Assembly: GCA_947488625.1 (NCBI GenBank)
Contig: CANKZR010000001.1
Span: 248,001-312,000, forward strand
Direction: 5' to 3'
Length of the DNA: 64,000 nt
Source of the DNA: an uncultured Sphingomonadaceae bacterium
Lineage (GTDB): Bacteria > Pseudomonadota > Alphaproteobacteria > Sphingomonadales > Sphingomonadaceae
The translations under genes and the position numbers were made by a program. This document shows positions 26,998 to 36,319 of this stretch, in pieces (the stretch's first letter is position 1; each line of letters begins with the position of its first letter). The notes beneath the pieces were generated by a model. That model was not told the DNA's origin and searched no databases. It worked only from the letters and a program-made list of their open reading frames with translations.

Positions 26998-28590
26998 TCA
27001 GGCGGCTTGCGCCACCTCTTCTGCCGCTTCGTTTCGAATAAGGTAATCGAAGGCGGACAGAGCGGCGGCAGAGCCTTGGCCCATGGCCACCACGATCTGC
27101 TTGTAAGGCACCGTGGTGCAGTCGCCCGCGGCAAAGACGCCGGGCAGGTTGGTTGCGCCCCTGCTGTCGATCACGATCTCGCCGTGCTTCGACAGTTCAA
27201 GTCCGCTGTCCGCCAGCCATTCGGTGTTGGGAACGAGGCCGATCTGAATGAAAACGCCTTCCAGTTCCACGCGGCGCTCATCACCCGAAGCGCGATCCTT
27301 GTAGACAAGTCCGCCCACCTTGTTGCCGTCTCCGGTAATCTCGGTGGTTTGCGCATTCACCAAGATCTCGACATTGTTCATGGAACGCAGCTTGTCCTGC
27401 AACACCTGGTCGGCGCGCAGCTTCTCGTCGAATTCCACTAGCGTGACATGGCCGACGATACCGGCAAGGTCGATCGCGGCTTCGACGCCTGAATTGCCGC
27501 CGCCGATCACGGCTACGCGTTTGCCCTTGAACAGCGGACCGTCGCAGTGTGGGCAATAGGCCACGCCCTTGTTACGATAGTCCTGTTCACCCGGCACCCC
27601 GAGTGCACGCCAGCGGGCACCTGTAGAAAGGATCAGGCTGCGAGCTTTCAGCACCGCGCCATTGTCCAGGTGCAGTTCGTGCATTCCGCCCGCGTCTCTT
27701 GCGGGCACCAGCTTTTCGGCCGTGGCAAGGTTCATCAGGTCGATGGCGTCCTGTGCCTTTACCTGTTGTTCCAGATTGGTGGTGAGCTTGGGGCCTTCGG
27801 TATATTCGGTACCGGGCAAGTTCTCGATACCCAGCGTATCGTTCAACTGGCCGCCAAAGCGTTCTGCGGCAATGCCGGTGCGAAAACCCTTGCGCGCGGT
27901 GTAGATGGATGCGGACACGCCGCCGGGGCCACCGCCCACCACCAGAACCTCGAACGGGTCCTTAGCGGAAAGCTTTTCGGCTGCCTTGGCGCTGGCGCCG
28001 GTGTCCACCTTGCCCAGCACTTCCTCAAGGGTCATCTTGCCGTTGAAGAAAGGCTCGCCGTTCAGAAATGTCGCAGGCACGGCCATTACGTCGCGCGCGT
28101 CCACTTCATCCTTGAATGTGCCGCCTTCGATCAGCGTCGCGGTGATGCGCGGGTTGACGAGTGCCATCAGCGTAAGCGCCTGCACCACGTCCGGACAGTT
28201 GTGGCAGGACAATGAGAAATACATCTCGAACTCGAGATCTTCCTCCAGCGCGGCGATCTGGTCGAGCGTATCCTGCTCCACCTTGGGTGGATGGCCACCG
28301 GCCCATAGCAGGGCCAGCACCAGCGAGGTGAATTCGTGCCCCATCGGCAGGCCGGCAAAGCGGACCCACTTGGTAGCATCGGACGCGCGGCGAATGATGA
28401 AACTGGGCTTGCGATCATCGGTGCCATCGAAGCTGGCCGATACCTTGTCATGCAAGGCGGCAATCTCTTCCAGCAGTTCTCGCGTCTGGGCGGATTTGTC
28501 GTCATCGCCCAGAGAGGCGACGAGTTCGATCGGTTCGCGCAAGTTCTCAAGGTAGGTCTTGAGCTGCTGCGTCATAGTAGCGTCGAGCAT
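26998..28590 (-). CDS. ahpF: Alkyl hydroperoxide reductase subunit F
   Basis: A 530-residue flavoprotein that passes electrons from NADH to AhpC. The N-terminal double thioredoxin-like domain has the redox pair CHNC; the C-terminal thioredoxin-reductase-like part has FAD-binding GGGPGGVSA, the CPHC redox pair and the NADH motif [15 protein letters not shown]. The ATG at 28590 is preceded by AGGAGA at ideal distance. It follows ahpC on the same strand after about 150 bp and has its own terminator. Confidence 0.97.
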   Translation of the reverse strand: MLDATMTQQLKTYLENLREPIELVASLGDDDKSAQTRELLEEIAALHDKVSASFDGTDDRKPSFIIRRASDATKWVRFAGLPMGHEFTSLVLALLWAGGHPPKVEQDTLDQIAALEEDLEFEMYFSLSCHNCPDVVQALTLMALVNPRITATLIEGGTFKDEVDARDVMAVPATFLNGEPFFNGKMTLEEVLGKVDTGASAKAAEKLSAKDPFEVLVVGGGPGGVSASIYTARKGFRTGIAAERFGGQLNDTLGIENLPGTEYTEGPKLTTNLEQQVKAQDAIDLMNLATAEKLVPARDAGGMHELHLDNGAVLKARSLILSTGARWRALGVPGEQDYRNKGVAYCPHCDGPLFKGKRVAVIGGGNSGVEAAIDLAGIVGHVTLVEFDEKLRADQVLQDKLRSMNNVEILVNAQTTEITGDGNKVGGLVYKDRASGDERRVELEGVFIQIGLVPNTEWLADSGLELSKHGEIVIDSRGATNLPGVFAAGDCTTVPYKQIVVAMGQGSAAALSAFDYLIRNEAAEEVAQAA

Positions 28591-28742
28591 GGTGTCTCCT
28601 GGTCAAAGGGTGATGGGAAAAGGCGATGGAGACCCGGGGCGGGGGGAGGAGGGGTGGCCCCGGGTCTCTTCGCGACCCGACACGGACATTAGCGTGGTCG
28701 GGAAGGGCGCGGCGGCCTTGGTAGCCGCTCGCGCAACGGGTC

Positions 28743-29309
28743 TTAGATCTTGCCGACGAGGTCGAGCGAAGGTGCCAGCGTGTCGCTGCCTTCTTCCCAC
28801 GCTGCCGGGCAGACCTGGCCGGGGTTCTCGCGAACGTACTGAGCGGCCTTGATCTTGCGCGTCAGTTCGTTGGCATTGCGGCCCACGCCTTCGCAGGTGA
28901 TTTCCATGATCTGGATCACGCCGTCGGGGTCCACCACGAAGGTAGCGCGATCGGCAAGGCCCATCTCCTCACGCAGAACGTTGAAGTTCTTGGAGAGGGT
29001 GTGCAGCTGGTCACCCAGGAAAGGGAACTTCAGCTTGCCGATCTTCTCGGACGTGTCGTGCCATGCCTTGTGGCTGAAATGCGTGTCGGTGGAGACACCA
29101 TAGACCTCGACGCCCATGCTCTGCAGCATGTCGTACTTCTCGCCCATGTCTTCCAGCTCGGTCGGGCAGACGAAGGTGAAATCGGCGGGGTAGAAGAAGA
29201 ACACGCTCCACTTGCCCTTCAGGTCTTCGTCGGTCACGTCGAAGAAGTCCTTGCCGGCCTGGAATGCGGTGGCCTTGAACGGTTTGATCTGGCTGCCAAT
29301 GATACCCAT
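28743..29309 (-). CDS. ahpC: Peroxiredoxin, alkyl hydroperoxide reductase subunit C
   Basis: A 188-residue typical two-cysteine peroxiredoxin reducing peroxides with electrons from AhpF. The peroxidatic Cys48 lies in FTFVCPTEL and the resolving Cys167 in VCPAAWEEG. An AAAGGG ribosome-binding site precedes the ATG at 29309. The 152-bp upstream gap contains an exact palindrome that fits an OxyR/LysR-type operator. Confidence 0.98.
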   Translation of the reverse strand: MGIIGSQIKPFKATAFQAGKDFFDVTDEDLKGKWSVFFFYPADFTFVCPTELEDMGEKYDMLQSMGVEVYGVSTDTHFSHKAWHDTSEKIGKLKFPFLGDQLHTLSKNFNVLREEMGLADRATFVVDPDGVIQIMEITCEGVGRNANELTRKIKAAQYVRENPGQVCPAAWEEGSDTLAPSLDLVGKI

Positions 29310-29404
29310 TGAATAATCCCTTTCGGTTTGTGTGCGTTTGTGAACTCAACGCGGCAGATAGGGATTGTTGCAATGCGAAAAAGCGATTTAAGGCGATTGC
29401 CGCC

Positions 29405-29419
29405 ATCGAAATAATCGAT
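29405..29419. promoter_or_regulatory. Palindromic OxyR/LysR-type site upstream of ahpC
   Basis: ATCGAAATAATCGAT forms ATCGA/TCGAT arms around AATAA and contains the T-N11-A core of LysR-family operators. It lies 96-110 bp before the ahpC start. A similar sequence precedes katG at the same distance. Confidence 0.45.
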
Positions 29420-29461
29420 CAACGGTAGGCAAGTTTCGGAAAGTGCAACAGCTGTTGCGTT

Positions 29462-30691
29462 TTACGCATCCTCCTTGACGGCCTCCGCACTCGGTGCCTC
29501 TCCGATACGCAGCCATTTGGCGATCCGATTGATGCTTGGCCCCTGCACCACGCTGGATACCAGCACGACGAAAAAGACCACGTTGAAGATGGCAAAAGCA
29601 CCTTCGACGCCGGCCACGATGGGAAAGATCGCAAGTACGATCGGCACCGCGCCCCTTAGCCCCGCCCAGGAAACGAACAGCATCGTGCGCGTGTCGAACC
29701 GCCTGAACGGCAGCAGGCAGACAAAGACCGCAAGGGGCCGCGCCAGCAGGATGAGAACGAGCGTGATCGCCAATCCTGCGCCCATTACCGGCAGCAGGTT
29801 GGACGGGGTCAGCAGCAATCCCAGCGTCAGGAACATCACCACTTGCGCCAGCCACGCCAACCCATCCTGGAACGTGCGAACGATGGGCTTTGCGGCAAAT
29901 GCACGGGTGCCGGCGAATACGCCGGCGACATAAACGGCGAGGAATCCGTTCCCGCCCAGAATGCTCGCAAAGCCAAAGGCCAGCAGCGCACCTGCGATGG
30001 AAACGACGAAAGCCAGCCCGCCTTGCCGCAATCCCATCCGCTTCAGGCTTTCCGGCAGCAGATAGCCGACGCCCAGCCCCACGCCCGCACCCACGATCAT
30101 TTGCTGCGCAAACTCGGGCAGCAGTGCCAGCGGGGCGGGCTGACTGGCGGCGGTAAACCCCAGCAGGGCGGTGACGAGAAAAATCGCCATCGGATCGTTT
30201 GAGCCCGATTCCAACTCCAGCAGCGCGGGCACATCGTCCTGCAGATCAAGATCGCTGGATCGCAGTACGGAAAAGACTGCCGCTGCATCGGTGGATGCCA
30301 CCACCGCCCCGAGGAGAAAGGCCTGGAGCGGTGCGAAATCAAGCAGCAGGATGGCCGAAAGCGCTACGACGCCTGCTGTAATTCCTACCCCCAGCGTCGC
30401 CAGCATCAGGGCTGGCAACAGCATCGGGCGCACGGCCCGCCAGTTGGTGTCCAGCCCGCCGGAAAACAGGATGAAGGCAAGGCACACCATGCCCACGCCC
30501 TGCGTCAGCAAATAGTCGTCGAATGCGATCCCTCCCGGCCCCTCTACACCTGCGAGAATGCCAAGCGCGAGAAAACCGACGATGGCGGGAAAGCCGATAC
30601 GCGATGTCAGCAGGCCTGCAAACACCGTCGCCGCCAGCAGCAGGCCGGTAAGCAACATTGCAAATTCGGGACGGAAGAGTTCCTGCAGCAT
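29462..30691 (-). CDS. Monovalent cation:proton antiporter, CPA1/NhaP-like
   Basis: A 409-residue membrane protein with about 12 hydrophobic segments and the Na/H exchanger fold. GAVVASTDAAAVFSVL and ELESGSNDPMAIFL are the ion-binding helices of the CPA1 family (the ND motif of K/H or Na/H exchangers). It lacks the C-terminal TrkA-C regulatory domains found in longer NhaP2 proteins. It follows aroC on the same strand after 26 bp. Whether it moves sodium or potassium is not visible. Confidence 0.88.
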   Translation of the reverse strand: MLQELFRPEFAMLLTGLLLAATVFAGLLTSRIGFPAIVGFLALGILAGVEGPGGIAFDDYLLTQGVGMVCLAFILFSGGLDTNWRAVRPMLLPALMLATLGVGITAGVVALSAILLLDFAPLQAFLLGAVVASTDAAAVFSVLRSSDLDLQDDVPALLELESGSNDPMAIFLVTALLGFTAASQPAPLALLPEFAQQMIVGAGVGLGVGYLLPESLKRMGLRQGGLAFVVSIAGALLAFGFASILGGNGFLAVYVAGVFAGTRAFAAKPIVRTFQDGLAWLAQVVMFLTLGLLLTPSNLLPVMGAGLAITLVLILLARPLAVFVCLLPFRRFDTRTMLFVSWAGLRGAVPIVLAIFPIVAGVEGAFAIFNVVFFVVLVSSVVQGPSINRIAKWLRIGEAPSAEAVKEDA

Positions 30692-30717
30692 GGGTCAGCG
30701 CGAGGTAGAGTGCGCTA

Positions 30718-31806
30718 TCATCCGTGCGACGTCTGCCCGCCGCATTGCGCACGGTGCAGCAGCTTCTGGTCTGCCAGCACCAGCGCCATCATCGCTTCCA
30801 CCACGGGCACCCCTCGTATGCCGACGCACGGATCGTGGCGGCCCTTCGTCTGGATCTGCGTGGCTTCGCCCTGACTGGTAATCGTATCGACCGGGGTAAG
30901 AATGGAACTGGTAGGCTTGAATGCCACGCGGCAGGTAACGGGCTGGCCGGTAGAGATGCCACCCGCAATGCCGCCTGCATGGTTGGCCTGGAATTCGACG
31001 CTGCCATCCGAGCCGGGACGCATGGGGTCCGCATTGGTTTCACCCGTATTGGTGACGGCGGCAAAGCCATCGCCGATTTCCACGCCCTTGGTGGCGTTGA
31101 TCGTCATCATGGCAGCGGCCAGATCGCTGTCGAGCTTGGCATAGATCGGCGCGCCCCATCCGGCAGGCACGCCCGTAGCATTTGCCGTCACCAGCGCGCC
31201 GAGGGACGAGCCCGACTTGCGGGCGCTGTCCACCAGTTGTTCCCACCGCGTTACCGTTTCGGGGTCCGGGCAGAAGAAGGGGTTGTTGGCGATTTCGCCC
31301 TTGTCGAAGCGCGCATAGTCCAGCGCCGCATCGCCGATTTGCTCGACCCATGCGGTGATCTCGACTTCGGGGATCACCTTGCGCGCAATTGCACCCGCTG
31401 CGACCCGCGCCGCCGTCTCTCGCGCGCTGGATCGACCGCCGCCGCGATAGTCGCGAAAGCCGTACTTGGCATCGTAGGTATAGTCCGCATGGCCTGGACG
31501 GTAGGCCTTGGCGACTTCGGAGTAATCCTTTGACCGTTGATCGGTGTTCTCGATCATCAGGCTGATCGGCGTGCCGGTGGTGCGCCCCTCGAACACGCCT
31601 GAAAGAATGCGCACCTCGTCCGCCTCGCGCCGCTGCGTGGTGTACTTCGACTGGCCGGGCTTGCGCGCATCCATGAAAGGCTGGATGTCGCTTTCCGAAA
31701 GTTCGATACCCGGCGGGCAACCGTCCACCACAACGCCCAGCGCGGGTCCGTGGCTTTCCCCCCAGGTGGTGAAGCGAAAAACGCGTCCGAATGTATTCCA
31801 GCTCAT
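30718..31806 (-). CDS. aroC: Chorismate synthase
   Basis: A 362-residue enzyme for the last step of the shikimate pathway, using reduced FMN. The start [20 protein letters not shown] and the motifs [29 protein letters not shown] and [17 protein letters not shown] are diagnostic. ATG 31806 is chosen on that conserved N-terminus; the frame is open 48 codons further upstream. It diverges from ruvA. Confidence 0.97.
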   Translation of the reverse strand: MSWNTFGRVFRFTTWGESHGPALGVVVDGCPPGIELSESDIQPFMDARKPGQSKYTTQRREADEVRILSGVFEGRTTGTPISLMIENTDQRSKDYSEVAKAYRPGHADYTYDAKYGFRDYRGGGRSSARETAARVAAGAIARKVIPEVEITAWVEQIGDAALDYARFDKGEIANNPFFCPDPETVTRWEQLVDSARKSGSSLGALVTANATGVPAGWGAPIYAKLDSDLAAAMMTINATKGVEIGDGFAAVTNTGETNADPMRPGSDGSVEFQANHAGGIAGGISTGQPVTCRVAFKPTSSILTPVDTITSQGEATQIQTKGRHDPCVGIRGVPVVEAMMALVLADQKLLHRAQCGGQTSHG

Positions 31807-31940
31807 GGCTTGTTTCCTTAGCGCAACTTGCGTTCGTGTCGAGACGGACGGGGGAAATAGGAGGTCCGCACTGGACTGTTCCCGTTCTGTCCGCCACACC
31901 CTGCGCTCAGGCAACAAGGTGGTAGCGTGACAAGAATTCC

Positions 31941-32546
31941 ATGATTGCAAAGCTAACTGGCAGGCTGGACGAAACCGGCGAAGACTGGGCCATCGTCGAT
32001 GTGCAGGGCGTGGGCTATCTGGTCCATTGCTCCACCAAGACCCTGGCGGCGCTGGGTTCGGTGGGCGACGCCTGCACCATCCACACTGATCTGCAGGTGA
32101 GCGAGAACGACATGCGCCTGCTGGGCTTCGCCGAAAGTGCGGAGCGTGACTGGTTCCGCCTGCTGACGGGCGTGCAGGGCGTGGGGTCCAAGGTGGCGCT
32201 GGCGATCCTCTCCGCGCTTTCCACCGGTGAACTGCGCGATGCCTGCGCCGCGGGCGATGCCGCCAGCGTGGCCCGGGCCAACGGCGTGGGGCCGAAACTG
32301 GCGGGGCGCATCGTGAATGAGCTGAAGGACAAGGCGGGCGCCATGCCGGGAGTGGCTGGCGGCGGAACCGGCGGCACGGTAATGCCTGCTGGCGGAGCGA
32401 GCGCCGATGCGGTGAGCGCGCTGCAGAACCTTGGCTTCAAGCCAGCCGTGGCCGCGCAGGCCGTGGCGAGGGCGCAGGAGGAACTGGGAGAGGGCGCAGG
32501 CGAGGGCGACCTCATTCGCGTGGCACTGAAGAAGGCAGCGGGCTAG
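31941..32546 (+). CDS. ruvA: Holliday junction branch-migration protein RuvA
   Basis: A 201-residue DNA-binding subunit of the RuvAB motor. Domain I starts [20 protein letters not shown]; helix-hairpin-helix motifs include [20 protein letters not shown] and [19 protein letters not shown]; the Gly/Ala linker leads to a C-terminal RuvB-binding domain. It is followed, after 11 bp, by a DsrE-like gene and then a lipoprotein gene before ruvB, all close together on the same strand. Confidence 0.96.
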   Translation: MIAKLTGRLDETGEDWAIVDVQGVGYLVHCSTKTLAALGSVGDACTIHTDLQVSENDMRLLGFAESAERDWFRLLTGVQGVGSKVALAILSALSTGELRDACAAGDAASVARANGVGPKLAGRIVNELKDKAGAMPGVAGGGTGGTVMPAGGASADAVSALQNLGFKPAVAAQAVARAQEELGEGAGEGDLIRVALKKAAG

Positions 32547-32557
32547 GAAATTTGAAG

Positions 32558-33103
32558 ATGAAGACGATGCTTTGCCTGATCGCCACCAGCCTGCTGGCTG
32601 CTCCTGTTGCCGCGCAGGATATGTCCACCTTCACAACCGGCCCCGTGTTCGAGGATTTTGGCCCCCACGCGTATATGGAGCAGACAGAGCCGCTGCCTGC
32701 CGACCTTGCCTTGCGCCACAGCTTCGACGTCGCTGATGCTGCCGAGGACGGTCGTTTCAACCGCGGCTTCGAAAGCGCGGCGCGCTTCATCAACATGCAC
32801 GCAGCCAACGGCGTGAACACGGACCGGATCGACGTAGCGGTTGTGGTCCACGGCCGCGCGGTGCAGGATTTGCTGACCGATGAAGCATGGGCCGCGCGCG
32901 AACTTGACGGGGATGCGAACCCCGGCGGCGAGCAGTTGCGCGCAATGCTGGATGCAGGCGTTCGCTTCATCGTCTGCGGCCAGAGCGCGGCGGGGCAGGG
33001 CATGGCGAACGACGACCTCATCCCCGGCGCGGAAATGGCGCTGTCAGCCATGACCGCCCATGCGCTGTTGCAGCAGCGCGGCTATACGGTGAACCCGTTT
33101 TGA
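32558..33103 (+). CDS. Exported DsrE/DsrF-like protein
   Basis: A 181-residue protein with a signal peptide (CLIATSLLAAPVAAQDM) and a DsrE-like fold: ARFINMHAANGVNTDRIDVAVVVHGRAVQDLL and GVRFIVCGQSAAGQGM in two conserved blocks. Periplasmic DsrE/F-like proteins keep one cysteine (here in VCGQ) and have unknown sulfur-related or binding roles. ATG 32558 has AGGA upstream; a TTG two codons earlier is possible. Its stop overlaps the next start by a few bases. It lies between ruvA and ruvB. Confidence 0.82.
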   Translation: MKTMLCLIATSLLAAPVAAQDMSTFTTGPVFEDFGPHAYMEQTEPLPADLALRHSFDVADAAEDGRFNRGFESAARFINMHAANGVNTDRIDVAVVVHGRAVQDLLTDEAWAARELDGDANPGGEQLRAMLDAGVRFIVCGQSAAGQGMANDDLIPGAEMALSAMTAHALLQQRGYTVNPF

Positions 33104-33105
33104 TT

Positions 33106-33417
33106 GTGAGACTATCTCTTGGGTTTTCTGTGTCATTGCTAGCAGTCGGCTGTGCAGAAGAGCCTTCCAGCTTCGCTCACGCATGGAACGAGGCAGGTAT
33201 TAATGAAATCCGAAAGTATTTATCCCCTGAGTTCGATGCTGACTTCCGCGCGATCCGAATGATGGAGAAAAACATGCCCGTGACTTGTGGGCAATACCGA
33301 AGGGATGAGGGAGGGGATTGGTACCGATTTGTCGGACAGGGGGAAGCAGGCTTTATCCTAGAAGATGAAGCTGCTGCCGATGTGTTTGCCTTTGCATGGG
33401 AATCTGATTGCAAGTGA
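33106..33417 (+). CDS. Small putative lipoprotein of unknown function
   Basis: A 103-residue protein (GTG 33106; a TTG at 33100 overlapping the previous stop is an alternative) with a lipoprotein signal ending in LLAVGC. The mature part is acidic with paired Cys (TCGQ near the middle and a C-terminal SDCK), which could form a disulfide. Its base composition is visibly richer in A+T than ruvA and ruvB, hinting at a later arrival. The stop overlaps the ruvB start as GTGA. I do not recognise a family. Confidence 0.65.
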   Translation: MRLSLGFSVSLLAVGCAEEPSSFAHAWNEAGINEIRKYLSPEFDADFRAIRMMEKNMPVTCGQYRRDEGGDWYRFVGQGEAGFILEDEAAADVFAFAWESDCK

Positions 33418-34454
33418 CTGACCAACCAATCCACACCCCCGACCGCCAGCCGGAAGACCCGGACGCAGCCCTGCGCCCGAAGACCTTGCGCGACTTTGTC
33501 GGGCAGGCGGCGGCGAAGGACAATCTTGCCGTGTTTATCGAGGCCGCCAAGGGTCGCGCCGAAGCGATGGACCACGTCCTCTTCTTCGGTCCACCGGGAT
33601 TGGGCAAGACCACGCTGGCGCAGATCGTGGCGAAGGAACTGGGCGTGGGCTTTCGCGCCACCTCCGGCCCGGTAATCGCCAAGGCGGGTGATCTTGCCGC
33701 GCTGCTCACCAACCTCGAGCCCAATGACGTGTTGTTCATCGACGAGATCCACCGGCTCAATCCGGTGGTGGAGGAAGTGCTCTATCCGGCGATGGAGGAC
33801 CGTGCGCTCGACATCATCATAGGGGAGGGGCCGTCGGCGCGCAGCGTGCGGATCGATCTGCCGCCTTTTACCCTGGTGGGCGCGACCACGCGGCAGGGGC
33901 TGCTCACCACGCCCCTGCGTGACCGGTTCGGCATCCCTGTGCGACTAGTATTCTATACCGAAGATGAACTGATGCGCGTTGTCACGCGCGGGGCGACGCT
34001 GCTGGGCATGGATATCGACCCCACCGGCGCGCGCGAGATTGCGCGGCGCTCGCGTGGCACGCCGCGCGTGGCGGGCCGCCTGATGCGCCGCGTGCGCGAC
34101 TTCGCGCAAGTCAGGGGTGCCAGCACCGTCACCGCGCAAATTGCCGACGAGGCGCTGACCCGGCTGGAGATCGACAATCTGGGTCTCGATGCGATGGACA
34201 GGCGCTATCTCACCATGATCGCCACGACCTACAAGGGTGGCCCTGTCGGCGTGGAGACGCTGGCGGCTGGTCTGGCCGAACCACGGGACACGGTAGAGGA
34301 TGTGATCGAGCCTTACCTTATCCAGCTTGGCCTGATTGCCCGAACCGCGCGCGGGCGCTGCCTCAACGATGGCGGCTGGCAGCACCTGGGCTTGTCCGAT
34401 CCAAACGAATCGGGCCGCGCCAGCCAGGGCGGACTGTTCGAGGACGATGGCTGA
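33414..34454 (+). CDS. ruvB: Holliday junction ATP-dependent helicase RuvB
   Basis: A 346-residue AAA+ motor that drives branch migration on RuvA-bound junctions. Walker A is [12 protein letters not shown] (about 59-70), Walker B is [10 protein letters not shown], sensor 1 is [12 protein letters not shown], and the C-terminal winged helix contains [16 protein letters not shown] 33414 is chosen because it overlaps the preceding stop by 4 bp; a TTG two codons earlier is possible. No ruvC is in the window. Confidence 0.96.
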   Translation: MTDQPIHTPDRQPEDPDAALRPKTLRDFVGQAAAKDNLAVFIEAAKGRAEAMDHVLFFGPPGLGKTTLAQIVAKELGVGFRATSGPVIAKAGDLAALLTNLEPNDVLFIDEIHRLNPVVEEVLYPAMEDRALDIIIGEGPSARSVRIDLPPFTLVGATTRQGLLTTPLRDRFGIPVRLVFYTEDELMRVVTRGATLLGMDIDPTGAREIARRSRGTPRVAGRLMRRVRDFAQVRGASTVTAQIADEALTRLEIDNLGLDAMDRRYLTMIATTYKGGPVGVETLAAGLAEPRDTVEDVIEPYLIQLGLIARTARGRCLNDGGWQHLGLSDPNESGRASQGGLFEDDG

Positions 34455-34535
34455 GCCGCGTGGGTTAACCCGGCGCTAACCATCGCGTCCGCCGTTTCGG
34501 TTCCAATCTGGGACAGACCGGGTCGGCAACCGCAA

Positions 34536-34557
34536 GAAGCGCATATTTCTGCGCTTC
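34536..34557. promoter_or_regulatory. Inverted repeat upstream of the PEP-CTERM-like gene
   Basis: GAAGCGCA (34536-34543) and TGCGCTTC (34550-34557) are exact inverted repeats 6 bases apart, in the 236-bp gap between ruvB and the repeat protein gene. It could be an operator or a leader stem; no T-tract follows, so a terminator is unlikely. Confidence 0.35.
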
Positions 34558-34690
34558 GAGAGGTCGAAAACGTGGTTAATGCGATTGCGTGACGGGCAAT
34601 TGCAGGTCTCATTGGCAGCAACCGGAAAAGGCCAGAGGTGTCACAGGGGCACTCCAAGCCATCCCCCGGCCAAGCTGAGAGAGATCGTTC

Positions 34691-36256
34691 ATGTCGGTAC
34701 GTATGGCCATTGCGAAACTAACTGCTGCCGCTGCGGGCGGTGCAGTTGTTGGCGGGGGCGCGGTGCATGTCGCCGAGCCGCAGTCCGCCCAGGTCGCCTA
34801 CAAGTCGGACAAGGACGCGCAGGACGCCGACGTCGAACTCGCCTATGTAAAGGGTGAGCCGACGGCCCGGCGGACGATACCGCCTCTCCCGCGCGAGCAG
34901 ATGCGTCTGCGCCGCACGATCGAAACCGAATGCTGCGAGGAAGAGGTTGCCGCCCTTGGCGCGCCGCTTCCGCTGCCCCCGCTTCCTTCCGCACCGATAA
35001 GCGGCGGTGGTGGCGGCCAGCCCATCATCATCGGCGGCAGCGGCGGATTTGGTGGCGGCTTCGGCGGCGGGTTCTTCGGCGGCTTCTTCGGTGGATCGGG
35101 TGGCGGCGGCAGCGCTGTTGTCGACATGAGCACCACCACCACGACGGGCGGCGAGGGCGGCGGCGATATCAATATCGATATCGACAACGACAATTCCAGC
35201 ACCGGCTCATCGACCAGCACCAGCTCGGGCGGTTCTTCCACCTCGACCTCCGGCGGGTCGACCTCCACCTCGGGCGGTTCCACCTCGACCAGTTCGGGCG
35301 CATTCACCAGCACGACCTCTACCGGCGGTTCTTCGAGCAGCACCAGCACCGGCGGCGTGACGAGCACAACATCGTCTTCCACCGGCGGCGTAACCAGCAC
35401 CACCGGCGGTGTCACCAGCACTACGGGCGGCGTAACCAGCACGTCGTCCTCCTCCGGCAATGTTACCTCTTCCACCAGCGGTTCCAGCTCAAGCTCGGGC
35501 AGCTCCAGCACCAGTTCCTCAACCGGCGGCAGCACCAGCGGCAGTTCCTCGACGAGCGGGTCGAGCAGCGGATCGAGCAGCGGCGGTAGCAACGGATCGA
35601 GCGGCAAACCCGGCCACGGCAGCAGCAGCTATGGTGGCAGCAACGGCGGCTCTGGCGGCAGCACCACCACCAGCGGCGGTAGCACCACGGGCAGCACGAC
35701 CAGCGGTGCTTCCACAACTTCCACTTCGTCCGGCGCAACTTCGTCCACGACCACGACCGGCGGCGTGACAAGCACGACATCGACGGGCGGCAACACGACG
35801 TCAAGCGGCGGTACCACGACATCTACCGGCGGTTCCACGACGAGCACAGGCGGTTCGACCACCACGACATCGGGTGGCAGCACGACGGGTGGTTCCAGCA
35901 ATGGCGGTTCTTCCACTACCAGCACGAGCACCGGCGGTGTCAGCACGACGACCGGCGGCGTAACCAGCACGACCGGGGGTGTCACCTCGACCAGTTCCAC
36001 TTCGGGCAATGTCACCAGTTCGACGTCGGGCAGCAGCTCGACCTCGACCAGCACGTCCACGTCCAGCTCGACTTCGTCCAGCACGTCGGGATCGACGTCC
36101 ACGAGCAGTTCCACTTCCGGTGGAACGACGGGTGGTACGACTTCGGGCACGCAGGTTCCGGCGCCCGGAATGTTGGTGCTGTTCGGCGCGGCGGCGGGTG
36201 CGGTATTCTGGCGGCGTCGTCGCAAGGGTGACGGCAGCGAAGCTGCAGCGGCCTAG
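34691..36256 (+). CDS. Ser/Thr/Gly-rich secreted repeat protein with a PEP-CTERM-like sorting tail
   Basis: A 521-residue protein. An N-terminal hydrophobic segment (TAAAAGGAVVGGGAVHVA) may serve for export. Residues about 60-90 include an ECCEE patch; 100-135 are Gly/Phe-rich; about 140-485 are low complexity, almost only Ser, Thr and Gly with GGVTSTT-type repeats. The end has VPAPGM, a hydrophobic helix and RRRR, the layout of PEP-CTERM sorting signals cut by exosortases. Similar Ser/Thr-rich PEP-CTERM proteins are thought to be glycosylated exopolysaccharide-associated proteins. A terminator follows directly. Confidence 0.8.
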   Translation: MSVRMAIAKLTAAAAGGAVVGGGAVHVAEPQSAQVAYKSDKDAQDADVELAYVKGEPTARRTIPPLPREQMRLRRTIETECCEEEVAALGAPLPLPPLPSAPISGGGGGQPIIIGGSGGFGGGFGGGFFGGFFGGSGGGGSAVVDMSTTTTTGGEGGGDINIDIDNDNSSTGSSTSTSSGGSSTSTSGGSTSTSGGSTSTSSGAFTSTTSTGGSSSSTSTGGVTSTTSSSTGGVTSTTGGVTSTTGGVTSTSSSSGNVTSSTSGSSSSSGSSSTSSSTGGSTSGSSSTSGSSSGSSSGGSNGSSGKPGHGSSSYGGSNGGSGGSTTTSGGSTTGSTTSGASTTSTSSGATSSTTTTGGVTSTTSTGGNTTSSGGTTTSTGGSTTSTGGSTTTTSGGSTTGGSSNGGSSTTSTSTGGVSTTTGGVTSTTGGVTSTSSTSGNVTSSTSGSSSTSTSTSTSSSTSSSTSGSTSTSSSTSGGTTGGTTSGTQVPAPGMLVLFGAAAGAVFWRRRRKGDGSEAAAA

Positions 36257-36280
36257 AGCTCATACGCGCTTAACGGGGGG

Positions 36281-36311
36281 AAGGCGGTCTTCGGGGGGAG
36301 GCCGCCTTTTC
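36281..36311 (+). terminator. Intrinsic terminator of the PEP-CTERM-like gene
   Basis: AAGGCGG (36281-36287) pairs with CCGCCTT (36302-36308), followed by TTTCT, 25 bp after the stop codon. Confidence 0.8.
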
Positions 36312-36319
36312 TATGGGGA

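Noticed and set aside
29234-29422. A 62-codon minus-strand frame overlapping the ahpC start
   Set aside because: It covers the promoter region and the first codons of ahpC in another frame, with no ribosome-binding site.
34600-34690. A sigma-54 promoter before the PEP-CTERM-like gene
   Set aside because: Pieces resembling TGGCA and GGCAC occur, but none has the GG-N10-GC spacing with a convincing TTGC element.
34843-36225. Val/Pro/Leu-rich open frames antisense to the Ser/Thr repeat gene
   Set aside because: They are the direct reverse reading of Thr/Ser/Gly repeats (VLVTPPV units) and therefore an artefact of the repeat.
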